Translations under genes and position numbers: made by a program
Shown: positions 6,853 to 12,336 of the stretch, piece by piece
How the letters are laid out: each line of letters begins with the position of its first letter
Position numbering within the stretch: the stretch's first letter is position 1
The notes under the pieces: model-generated
What the model was told of the DNA's origin: nothing
The model's input: only the letters and a program-made list of their open reading frames with translations
The model's database searches: none
DNA from: Comamonadaceae bacterium
Lineage (GTDB): Bacteria > Pseudomonadota > Gammaproteobacteria > Burkholderiales > Burkholderiaceae
NCBI GenBank assembly: GCA_947505995.1
Contig: CANNNB010000054.1
Location: 1 to 12,336, forward strand
Length of the DNA: 12,336 nucleotides
Direction of reading: 5' to 3'

Positions 6853-7077
6853 ATGAGCCCCATTCAAGTATCCCAAGAAATAGACCCCCGTATCAATACC
6901 ACTTGGGGGGCCTACGAAAGCGGATTAAAGACCCACAGCGTTAAATCGCAGGCACATTTTTATCCTGGCACTCAACACGGTTTTCACAACAATTCAACAC
7001 CTAGGTTCAATCAGGCTGCCGCAGATTTGTCTTGGAGTCGCACGCTTGAGTTGTTCAATCGAACTTTGAAATCTTAA
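6853..7077 (+). pseudogene. C-terminal remnant of a dienelactone hydrolase
   Basis: An open frame of 74 residues matching only the last quarter of a dienelactone hydrolase (alpha/beta hydrolase, normally 220-290 residues). Recognisable family segments are DPRINTTWGAYESGLK, then HFYPGTQHGFHNN, then the C-terminal ADLSWSRTLELFN. The Asp of DPRIN and the His of QHGF are 31 residues apart, the same as the catalytic Asp171-His202 spacing of the classical enzyme. The nucleophilic cysteine and the whole N-terminal fold are missing, so it cannot be a hydrolase by itself. The ATG at 6853 has AAGGA 6 bases upstream, and an earlier in-frame ATG at 6799 also has GGAG nearby, so translation of the fragment is possible. 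The residues before DPRIN do not look like this family. The neighbouring minus-strand cluster starts just upstream, so a deletion probably joined this tail to new upstream DNA. Confidence 0.75.
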
Positions 7078-7163
7078 GCCTTTGGAAATTGAACAAGTTG
7101 GGTTTAATCAAGAGTCGCTGGTTTGAGGCAAAATCGTACTTTTGAAATTTCACTGAGAACCGC

Positions 7164-7577
7164 ATGCAACCCTTTCACTTGGCATTTCCCGTTACATCTT
7201 TGGCCAAAGCCAGGGCGTTTTATGGCGATCTTTTGGGCTGTCCAGAAGGCCGTTCTAGCGAAGACTGGATAGACTTCAATTTTCACGGCCACCAAATTGT
7301 GGCTCACCTCAGTCCTTCAGAAGCGGGCCATCACAACACCAGCGCAGTGGATGGCGACAATGTGCCAGTGCGCCACTTTGGCCTCGTCATGGAAATGGGG
7401 CAGTGGGAAGTACTGGCAGACAAGTTGAAAAAAACCGATGTCAAATTTGTCATCGAACCCCACATTCGCTTTAAAGGACAAGTGGGTGAACAAGCCACCA
7501 TGTTCTTCTTAGACCCCTGTGGCAATGCAGTGGAGTTCAAAGCATTTGCCAACCCAGCCAGTTTGTTTGCCAAATAA
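7164..7577 (+). CDS. VOC family (glyoxalase/bleomycin-resistance fold) protein
   Basis: A protein of 137 residues forming a single vicinal-oxygen-chelate unit. The first module starts FHLAFPVTSLAKARAFYGDLLG (4-25) and the second starts RHFGLVMEM (70-78), ending MFFLDPCGNAVEFKAF (113-127). H5, H71 and E124 occupy the positions usual for metal ligands. It may be a small dioxygenase, an isomerase or a glyoxalase-like enzyme; sequence alone does not settle which. The segment GCPEGRSSEDWIDFNFHGHQIVAHL is characteristic of a subgroup common in proteobacteria. The ATG at 7164 is preceded by GAGA at about 6 bases, a modest ribosome binding site, and places the first metal ligand at the expected position. 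It lies 86 bases after the hydrolase remnant and 59 bases before the nuclease-fold gene on the same strand. Confidence 0.9.
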   Translation: MQPFHLAFPVTSLAKARAFYGDLLGCPEGRSSEDWIDFNFHGHQIVAHLSPSEAGHHNTSAVDGDNVPVRHFGLVMEMGQWEVLADKLKKTDVKFVIEPHIRFKGQVGEQATMFFLDPCGNAVEFKAFANPASLFAK

Positions 7578-7636
7578 GCCTGTGCTGACATGTCACTTAA
7601 ATTATTTCATTTGAATTTGATGATACGGATTGATCG

Positions 7637-8215
7637 ATGAAATTTAAAATGGCAGAAAAATCGCTCTTTGCGATTTTATTGCGATCGCCATGGTGGTTGA
7701 GCTTTTTGATTGCAGCAGTGATGATGCTGTTGGCACGCGTATTCTTACCTGAGGCCTTTCGGGCTGTGGGCATGCTTAGCGCTGTGCCATTCTGCATACT
7801 GGGCTTCATTGCCGCTTGGCGGCAGCGCGACAAGCCCTCGCCAGAACGCGTTAATCTGGCCTTGACCAATTTGGCCAACATGTCATGGAAACAATTCTTG
7901 CCGCTCATGGAGCAAGCCTTTGTTCAGCAGGGCTTTAGCGTTTTACAATTGAATTCGAGTGCGGCAGACTTGCAGTTGGAAAAATCAGGCAAGATCACCT
8001 TGGTCAGTTGCAAGCGCTGGAAGGCTGCCACTTTGGGGGTCGAAGTTTTGCGTGATTTGAAGGCCTTGCAAGTTTCGCAAGATGCAGCCTATGCGGCTTG
8101 TATTAGCCTTAGCTTGCCCACCGGCGTTGCACTTAAATTTGCAAACGCCAACGCAGTCCAATTGATCTGCCAAGACGAATTGGCCTCGCTTTGTTTAAAA
8201 GTGATGAAGGATTAA
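7637..8215 (+). CDS. Membrane-anchored restriction endonuclease-like (Mrr_cat) protein
   Basis: A protein of 192 residues with two N-terminal membrane helices (about 19-36 and 43-61) and a C-terminal nuclease-like domain (about 82-190). The domain starts SWKQFLPLMEQAFVQQGFSV, then ADLQLEKSGKITLVSCKRWKA, matching the Mrr-type PD-(D/E)xK core: D111 in ADLQL and K126 in SCKRWK. The residue two before the lysine, usually Glu or Gln (QCKRW), is Ser124 here, so catalysis may be altered unless this is normal for the subgroup. No methyltransferase or specificity gene lies nearby, so it is not part of a recognisable restriction-modification system. The cytoplasmic domain is tethered to the inner membrane by the helices. 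A second ATG is at 7649; the ribosome binding site is weak. The gene converges with the serine hydrolase gene, with 26 bases between them. Confidence 0.8.
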   Translation: MKFKMAEKSLFAILLRSPWWLSFLIAAVMMLLARVFLPEAFRAVGMLSAVPFCILGFIAAWRQRDKPSPERVNLALTNLANMSWKQFLPLMEQAFVQQGFSVLQLNSSAADLQLEKSGKITLVSCKRWKAATLGVEVLRDLKALQVSQDAAYAACISLSLPTGVALKFANANAVQLICQDELASLCLKVMKD

Positions 8216-8241
8216 AGGGAAACCTTTGAACCTCTAACTCT

Positions 8242-9309
8242 TTACCCCTCTAATGCCTGCATGATGTGTGCAATGCAATCGTTGGTTTTGGGCGCGTCAA
8301 TCCATCGCATGACACAAACCAATTCGAGCTGTGGATCTACCCATGTGATGGAAGAGCCGGCACCAATGGCAAACCATGAACTGCGAGGTGCGTCTTTGAA
8401 CAAAGCCCCACCGTTGTTCAGCCAAATAAGATAGCCGTAGTAGGCTACGACATCGCAGGGTTGCTGCATCATTTGCAGCCACTTGGCTGACAAAATTTGC
8501 TGGCCTTTGTAGTTGCCGTTGCCCATGAGCATCAAGCCAATGAGGGCTTGGTCCATGGCAGAAATAGAAACGCCACCACCCCAATGGCTACCGCCTGGAA
8601 CCGACATCATGCGTTGGCCATTGACATGTGTCCAACATTGTTCGTAGCCCACCCACTGAAACTCATCAGAACAACCCAAAGGTGTGCGGAAAAATTCTTC
8701 AAAGACTTCGGGTAGGGGCCGCTTGAACAAATGCAACAAGGCCAAAGAGAGTTGGTTAATTCTGACGTCGTTGTACTCAAACCGAGAGCCTGGCTCGCAC
8801 AGTGGCCGAGGGTCGCCCTTTTTGCCATCGGCTTTACCTGTTTGGTAAGTTAACCAGCGGTAACGGTCCACCTGCTCTGGAATGCCAAAGCAGGTGCCTT
8901 CCCACTCGCTGGTTTGCTGCAACAGGTGGTGCCAAGTGATGCGCGATAAGCGCTCGCCCTCAAAGCCAATGCCAGGGCATTGTCGGACCACAGGTGCATG
9001 CACATCTTGGATCAAACCTTTGTCAAAGGCCAGGCCAGCCAACAAAGCCAAATAGGTTTTGGCCACGCTGAAAGTGAGGTCGGCTTTGTGGGGCTCGCCC
9101 CATTTTGCGAGCAATTGGTGCTTGTGAAAAAGAACTCCGGATACAGGCCCACGCCCATGAACCGGGCCATACAAGCGGTTGTAGGGCGGCGCATCTAACT
9201 CATGAATACCCCAAGGGGGCGAGGTGTCACGAGACCATGGCGTCTCGCACTTTTCAATGAATTGGACAGCCGCCTGAAGTGCGGGCGACATGCCTAATGT
9301 GCTTGTCAT
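8242..9309 (-). CDS. Beta-lactamase family serine hydrolase (class C-like)
   Basis: A protein of 355 residues in the class C beta-lactamase/esterase (EstB-like, peptidase S12) superfamily. The S-x-x-K motif is SVAK (nucleophile S81, K84), followed by TYLALLAGLA. The tyrosine motif is Y179-N-D in GSRFEYNDVRIN. The C-terminal strand motif is represented by GSHWGGGVSIS and FAIGAGSSITWVDP. No signal peptide is seen, so it is probably cytoplasmic, which argues against a role as a true beta-lactamase and favours an esterase or amidase of unknown substrate. Start at ATG 9309, with AGG three bases upstream; an in-frame ATG at 9291 is possible. It follows the DUF4337 gene by 7 bases on the same strand, so the two are probably cotranscribed. 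The stop faces the nuclease-fold gene; a weak AAAGG-GAAA-CCTTT hairpin (8214-8227) lies between them without a U-tract. Confidence 0.9.
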   Translation of the reverse strand: MTSTLGMSPALQAAVQFIEKCETPWSRDTSPPWGIHELDAPPYNRLYGPVHGRGPVSGVLFHKHQLLAKWGEPHKADLTFSVAKTYLALLAGLAFDKGLIQDVHAPVVRQCPGIGFEGERLSRITWHHLLQQTSEWEGTCFGIPEQVDRYRWLTYQTGKADGKKGDPRPLCEPGSRFEYNDVRINQLSLALLHLFKRPLPEVFEEFFRTPLGCSDEFQWVGYEQCWTHVNGQRMMSVPGGSHWGGGVSISAMDQALIGLMLMGNGNYKGQQILSAKWLQMMQQPCDVVAYYGYLIWLNNGGALFKDAPRSSWFAIGAGSSITWVDPQLELVCVMRWIDAPKTNDCIAHIMQALEG

Positions 9310-9316
9310 GGCCTGT

Positions 9317-9898
9317 TTAGAAAAATAAGAAGTAGCCGTTGACTGTGCTCACAAAACCCAACGCGCCTAACACCGTGCCAGCCCAATACAAAACAGGCAT
9401 AGAAGCAACGATTGAAACTGAAAGTAAAACGATCGCAATTTGCAAAGCACCTTCAGCGTAATCAAACCATGGGTCTTGTTGCATGGCGTGATCGCGAGTG
9501 GCTTCGTGGGCTTTGGCCCGGGCCATCAATTCCTTTTTGCCTTCTTTGTTTTCTGGCTCGGATTCATATCGATCGGCTGTTTTTTTGTAATCTTCTATTT
9601 TCTTTTCAAACATTGCTTTGGCGGTGGGGTTCATGTTGGGCTCTCGCGCCAGTTGCAATTCCAGATCGGCAGCGGCCAGTTTGAAAGACGTTTGGCGAAT
9701 GTTTTTAGCTTGATAGAAAGCATAGGCATTGGCTGCCAAGATGTTTTCTTGGGTGGCTTCTTTCATGGCGTTGGAGCCGCCTAAGCTGGCAATGGCCAAG
9801 ACCATGGCCAAGATGGAAATGGTGAGGGCAGAGCGATTTTGACTTTTGTCGCCATGGGCTTTTTGTTCCATGAGTTCAGCGGTATCTTGAGCTTCCAT
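9317..9898 (-). CDS. DUF4337 family membrane protein
   Basis: A protein of 193 residues and unknown role. One membrane helix near the N-terminus (about 24-43, ALTISILAMVLAIASLGG) is followed by NILAANAYAFYQAKNIRQT, the DUF4337 hallmark. A charged, largely helical and possibly coiled-coil segment (about 70-135, rich in Lys, Glu and Ala) comes next. Two hydrophobic helices end the chain at about 150-168 and 172-193. The ATG at 9898 was chosen because AGGA lies 5 bases upstream; an earlier in-frame start at 9955 would add 19 residues without a ribosome binding site. It is the first gene of a two-gene unit with the serine hydrolase. It is divergent from the flavin-reductase gene across 187 bases. 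Confidence 0.85.
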   Translation of the reverse strand: MEAQDTAELMEQKAHGDKSQNRSALTISILAMVLAIASLGGSNAMKEATQENILAANAYAFYQAKNIRQTSFKLAAADLELQLAREPNMNPTAKAMFEKKIEDYKKTADRYESEPENKEGKKELMARAKAHEATRDHAMQQDPWFDYAEGALQIAIVLLSVSIVASMPVLYWAGTVLGALGFVSTVNGYFLFF

Positions 9899-10056
9899 GA
9901 TGATCCTGTATTTTTTAGATTGATTTGTGATCTTATGCAGCAGATTGGCACACATCTACCCATTGGCCATGCGTGTTTTTAACATAAGTTCAAGACTGAT
10001 TTGCACAGCACTCTTGGCAGAGCCTTAAGATGTCAGACTGCGGTGCGTTGCACTTC

Positions 10057-10084
10057 TCAATTAATTTATTTGACACTCAATTAA
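10057..10084. repeat. Direct repeat TCAATTAA upstream of the flavin-reductase gene
   Basis: The 8-base sequence TCAATTAA occurs at 10057-10064 and again at 10077-10084, 20 bases apart (about two helical turns). It ends one base before the flavin-reductase start codon. A TTGACA hexamer (10070-10075) lies between the copies but is too close to the start codon to be the -35 box of this gene. Tandem sites in phase on the helix can be regulator binding sites, but the AT-rich composition makes chance possible. The rest of the 187-base divergent spacer shows no convincing promoter. Confidence 0.35.
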
Positions 10085-10085
10085 A

Positions 10086-10766
10086 ATGTATTACGAACCT
10101 GGCATTACCCCTCACGGCTTACCCTATGACCCCTTTAAGTCTTGTGTCATACCTAGGCCTATTGGATGGATTTCCACGGTGAACCGCGAAGGCCGCCACA
10201 ATTTGGCCCCTTACAGCCAGTTTCAAAACATCACCTTTAACCCACCCATTGTGATGTTCTCGGCCAACCAAACCACACAAGGCGTTCGCAAAGACTCTGT
10301 TCGCAATGCAGAAGATACAGGCGAGTTTGTGTGGAACATGGCCACTTACGACTTAAGGCATGCCGTTAACCTCACGGCTGAAGAGTTGCCGCATGGCGTT
10401 GACGAATTTGAGCATGCGAAGCTGCAAAAACTACCATCCCGCAAGGTCAAGCCCATGCGAGTGGCGGGGTCGCCCATTCAGTTTGAATGCGTGTATTTGA
10501 ATACCTTGCGGTTTCCGGGTGAGCCGCCATTTGGCACCGCCGATGTGGTGTTTGGCAAGGTGGTTGCCATTCACATTGACGATGAAATGATCGATGGCAA
10601 GGGCATGCTCGATGTGCTCAAAATGAAACCATTAGCCCGCATGGGCTACTACGACTACACCTATGTAGACAATAAGTTTGAAATGATCATTGGCGGCGAC
10701 AACAAGGCGCTTTTGGCTGGCTTGGAAGGCTCACCTGAAAAAGCCAAGTCTGCTTTGGACTTATGA
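10086..10766 (+). CDS. Flavin reductase family (FMN-binding split-barrel) protein
   Basis: A protein of 226 residues with the flavin-reductase-like domain across most of its length. Family features are MYYEPG at the start, then PRPIGWIST (23-31), NLAPYSQF (39-46), and NPPIVMFSAN. These form the FMN-binding split barrel used by NAD(P)H:flavin oxidoreductases. It could supply reduced flavin to a partner monooxygenase or act as a flavoenzyme itself; no oxygenase gene is visible. The ATG at 10086 has no Shine-Dalgarno sequence within a useful distance, yet it gives the expected family N-terminus, so initiation may be weak or leaderless. Its stop codon overlaps the MFS start as ATGA, indicating translational coupling with the transporter. 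Confidence 0.9.
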   Translation: MYYEPGITPHGLPYDPFKSCVIPRPIGWISTVNREGRHNLAPYSQFQNITFNPPIVMFSANQTTQGVRKDSVRNAEDTGEFVWNMATYDLRHAVNLTAEELPHGVDEFEHAKLQKLPSRKVKPMRVAGSPIQFECVYLNTLRFPGEPPFGTADVVFGKVVAIHIDDEMIDGKGMLDVLKMKPLARMGYYDYTYVDNKFEMIIGGDNKALLAGLEGSPEKAKSALDL

Positions 10767-12004
10767 GCGAACCTCAGGCCGCGTTACCACCTGCTTTTCA
10801 AAAGCTGGCCATTTCCAATTTAATGGCGCAATCGGCCGAGCAACTGACCTTGGCGGCAGTGCCTATCGTGGCCGTTTTGATGCTTGAAGCTGGCCCGGGG
10901 CAAATTGGTGTGATTGCTGCCGTTCAGTCTTTGCCTTTTTTATTGTTGTCCATCCCTTTGGGCTTGTTGGCCGATCGCATGTCTCGGAAAAAACTCATGC
11001 TTTTGTCAGAGATCTTGCGCGTGTTTGCCTTGATGGTTCTGATTGCAGCCCTGTTGGCCGGTCAAATCAGTGTTACTTTGTTGGCGGTGGTCGGGTTTTT
11101 TGCAGCGGTTGGTACGGTGGGTTTCAGCGTCAGCGCGCCATCCCTGGTGCCCGCTTTGGTCACCCGTGACAATTTGGCAAAGGCCAATGGGCGTTTGGAA
11201 TTGGCCAGAAGCATGGCCTTTGCAGGTGGGCCCGCACTGGCTGGCGCCTTAATTGCCTGGATGGGTGCCTCGACCTCTTTTGTCTTGTCTTTAATGCTGT
11301 CTTTGGCTGCAGTTGGTTTCTTGAATCAAATTCACGAGCCTGCCAGAGCCGCCGTACCCGCTAGGCACCCCTGGCTGGAGCTCAAGGATGGAGCTCATTT
11401 TGTCTGGAACAGCAACTTGCTCAGACCCATTTTGTTCACCTCGGTGGCTTGGAATATTTCATGGTTTGTGTTGCAAGCCATTTATGTCCCCTATGCCATA
11501 CGCACTTTGGGGATGGATGCCAGTGCAGTGGGCCTGACACTTGCGTGCTATGGCGCGGGCATGATTTTGGGGTCGTTGATGGCGTCCAAAATTGTGGCGC
11601 AAATGCGTTTTGGCCACGCTATTTTGCTGGGGCCATTTTTCTCAGTGCTGGCCGCTTCTGTGATGGCTCTCACAGTTTGGTGGCCATCAGCCTCAGTGGC
11701 AGGCTTCGCATACTTTTTATTCGGGTTTGGCCCCATCATTTGGACCATCACCTCCACCACGCTTAGGCAAAGCGTCACGCCCAATGCCCTGATGGGCCGC
11801 GTTACGGCCATCAATATCGTGGCGGGTACCGGCGCCAGACCGCTTGGGGCCTTGCTCGGCGGGTTTGCGGGAGAGTTCGGCTCTGATGCGGTGGGTTTGC
11901 TGGTGGTGGTCTTGGGATTTACGGTGCAGGCCATCATCATTAGTTGCTCGGCAGTCCGGCATATTCAATCTGCTGAGCAAGAGGCTCATCAACTAGACCT
12001 CTAA
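10763..12004 (+). CDS. MFS transporter (MFS_3/EntS-like)
   Basis: A transporter of 413 residues with about 12 predicted membrane helices. The loop after helix 2 carries the MFS motif A, GLLADRMSRKK (67-77). The second half includes APSLVPALVTRDNLAKANG and LMGRVTAIN, characteristic of the EntS-like (MFS_3) group that contains exporters of siderophores and drugs. This suggests efflux rather than uptake. The substrate is unknown. The start ATG overlaps the stop of the flavin-reductase gene by 4 bases (ATGA), so the two are made from one message. No strong terminator follows: a GCTTG/CAAGC hairpin near 12060 has only a distant T-rich run after it. Confidence 0.92.
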   Translation: MSEPQAALPPAFQKLAISNLMAQSAEQLTLAAVPIVAVLMLEAGPGQIGVIAAVQSLPFLLLSIPLGLLADRMSRKKLMLLSEILRVFALMVLIAALLAGQISVTLLAVVGFFAAVGTVGFSVSAPSLVPALVTRDNLAKANGRLELARSMAFAGGPALAGALIAWMGASTSFVLSLMLSLAAVGFLNQIHEPARAAVPARHPWLELKDGAHFVWNSNLLRPILFTSVAWNISWFVLQAIYVPYAIRTLGMDASAVGLTLACYGAGMILGSLMASKIVAQMRFGHAILLGPFFSVLAASVMALTVWWPSASVAGFAYFLFGFGPIIWTITSTTLRQSVTPNALMGRVTAINIVAGTGARPLGALLGGFAGEFGSDAVGLLVVVLGFTVQAIIISCSAVRHIQSAEQEAHQLDL

Positions 12005-12193
12005 AGCTGGGCGTCTCCACCCGGACAAGCCATCAGCACTTTTGGGGTCATTTGCAAAAGCTTGTTTCAAATCAAGCATTGATGAATAGGATTTTTTCTT
12101 TATGCCAAACAACTGGTAATTACCCTATTTCCTTGCAGGTGCAAATCATCAAGAATGTTGAGTGAATTTTATTTTTCAACTAGGAGACTTTCA

Positions 12194-12336
12194 ATGACCG
12201 ACCAAGCCAATCCCCGCCGCCGTGGCCTTCTGAAAACGGCAGTTGTTGCTGCTGGTGCAATGTCTGCACCTATGATTGCCAGCGCTCAAACTGGCCCAAT
12301 TAACATGCGTTGGCAGAGCACTTGGCCTGCCAAAGA
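12194..12336 (+). CDS. TRAP transporter substrate-binding protein (DctP-like), 5' part only
   Basis: The first 47 codons of a gene that runs past the right edge. The N-terminus NPRRRGLLKTAVVAAGA is a clear twin-arginine signal (RRRGLLK), ending near ASA-QT (about 31/32). The mature start GPINMRWQSTWPAK is typical of TRAP-type DctP receptors (the family also uses Tat signals), which bind carboxylates in the periplasm and pass them to DctQM. AGGAG lies 7 bases before the ATG (12182-12186), the best ribosome binding site in the window. The 189-base gap from the MFS gene suggests a separate promoter, though I could not place -35/-10 boxes with confidence. Most of the protein is unseen, so the subfamily and ligand are open. 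Confidence 0.8.
   Translation, partial: MTDQANPRRRGLLKTAVVAAGAMSAPMIASAQTGPINMRWQSTWPAK

Noticed and set aside
8214..8227. AAAGG-GAAA-CCTTT hairpin as a bidirectional terminator
   Set aside because: The stem has only 5 pairs, with no U-tract on either side.
7637..9309. Nuclease-fold gene and neighbours as a defence island
   Set aside because: There is no methyltransferase, helicase, toxin-antitoxin, reverse transcriptase or mobile-element gene nearby, and the flanking genes are metabolic.
10070..10098. TTGACA hexamer as the -35 of a promoter for the flavin-reductase gene
   Set aside because: The matching -10 would fall inside the coding sequence after the well-supported ATG, and no good -10 is present at 16-18 bases.
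11548..11992. Antisense frames within the MFS gene
   Set aside because: They are Pro/Thr/Ala-rich mirror products of hydrophobic codons, with no start signals.
12059..12105. GCTTG/CAAGC hairpin as the terminator of the MFS transcript
   Set aside because: The stem is short, the loop is 8 bases, and the T-rich run is too far downstream.

Overview
The window looks like a chromosomal segment of a betaproteobacterium, most likely Burkholderiales close to Comamonadaceae. This rests on an orphan Bug-type (TctC-like) receptor, a TRAP-type DctP receptor with a Tat signal, adjacent tRNA-Gly(GCC) and tRNA-Cys(GCA), and the protein flavour. It is an inference from gene content, not a phylogenetic placement. 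I see no phage, insertion sequence, CRISPR array or rRNA. Genes are dense and no stretch over 300 bases lacks a gene; the longest gaps are about 190 bases (9899-10085 and 12005-12193).

Layout. (1) 73-334: tRNA-Gly and tRNA-Cys, each followed by its own strong intrinsic terminator. (2) 425-949 (minus): a four-helix DUF1648 membrane protein, divergent from (3) 1040-2560 (plus), an S41-family processing peptidase made as a lipoprotein. (4) 2562-6717 (minus): five same-strand genes read from right to left. They are a small four-cysteine protein (GTG start), a ketopantoate-reductase-family enzyme, a carboxymuconolactone-decarboxylase-like protein, a Bug solute receptor and an exported six-bladed Kelch propeller. 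Gaps are 5, 79, 47 and 32 bases, so this is probably one operon. (5) 6853-7077 (plus): the C-terminal remnant of a dienelactone hydrolase, followed by a VOC/glyoxalase-fold protein (7164-7577) and a two-helix membrane protein with an Mrr-like nuclease domain (7637-8215). (6) 8242-9898 (minus): a DUF4337 membrane protein and a class-C beta-lactamase-like serine hydrolase 7 bases apart. (7) 10086-12004 (plus): a flavin-reductase-like FMN-binding protein translationally coupled (ATGA overlap) to an MFS exporter. (8) 12194 to the right edge: the start of a TRAP transporter receptor with an excellent ribosome binding site.

How the genes may work together: the minus-strand cluster combines uptake (Bug receptor), an NADPH-dependent 2-keto-acid or 2-keto-lactone reductase, a lactone-decarboxylase fold protein and a secreted beta-propeller. 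The dienelactone hydrolase relic lies just across its promoter. This looks like a small peripheral carboxylate or lactone utilisation cluster whose substrate cannot be read from sequence. The most unusual items are the cluster composition, the remnant hydrolase that keeps two of three catalytic residues and has a good ribosome binding site, and the membrane-tethered nuclease-fold protein with an altered active-site motif. None is strong evidence for a wholly new system; most of the window is ordinary housekeeping and accessory metabolism.
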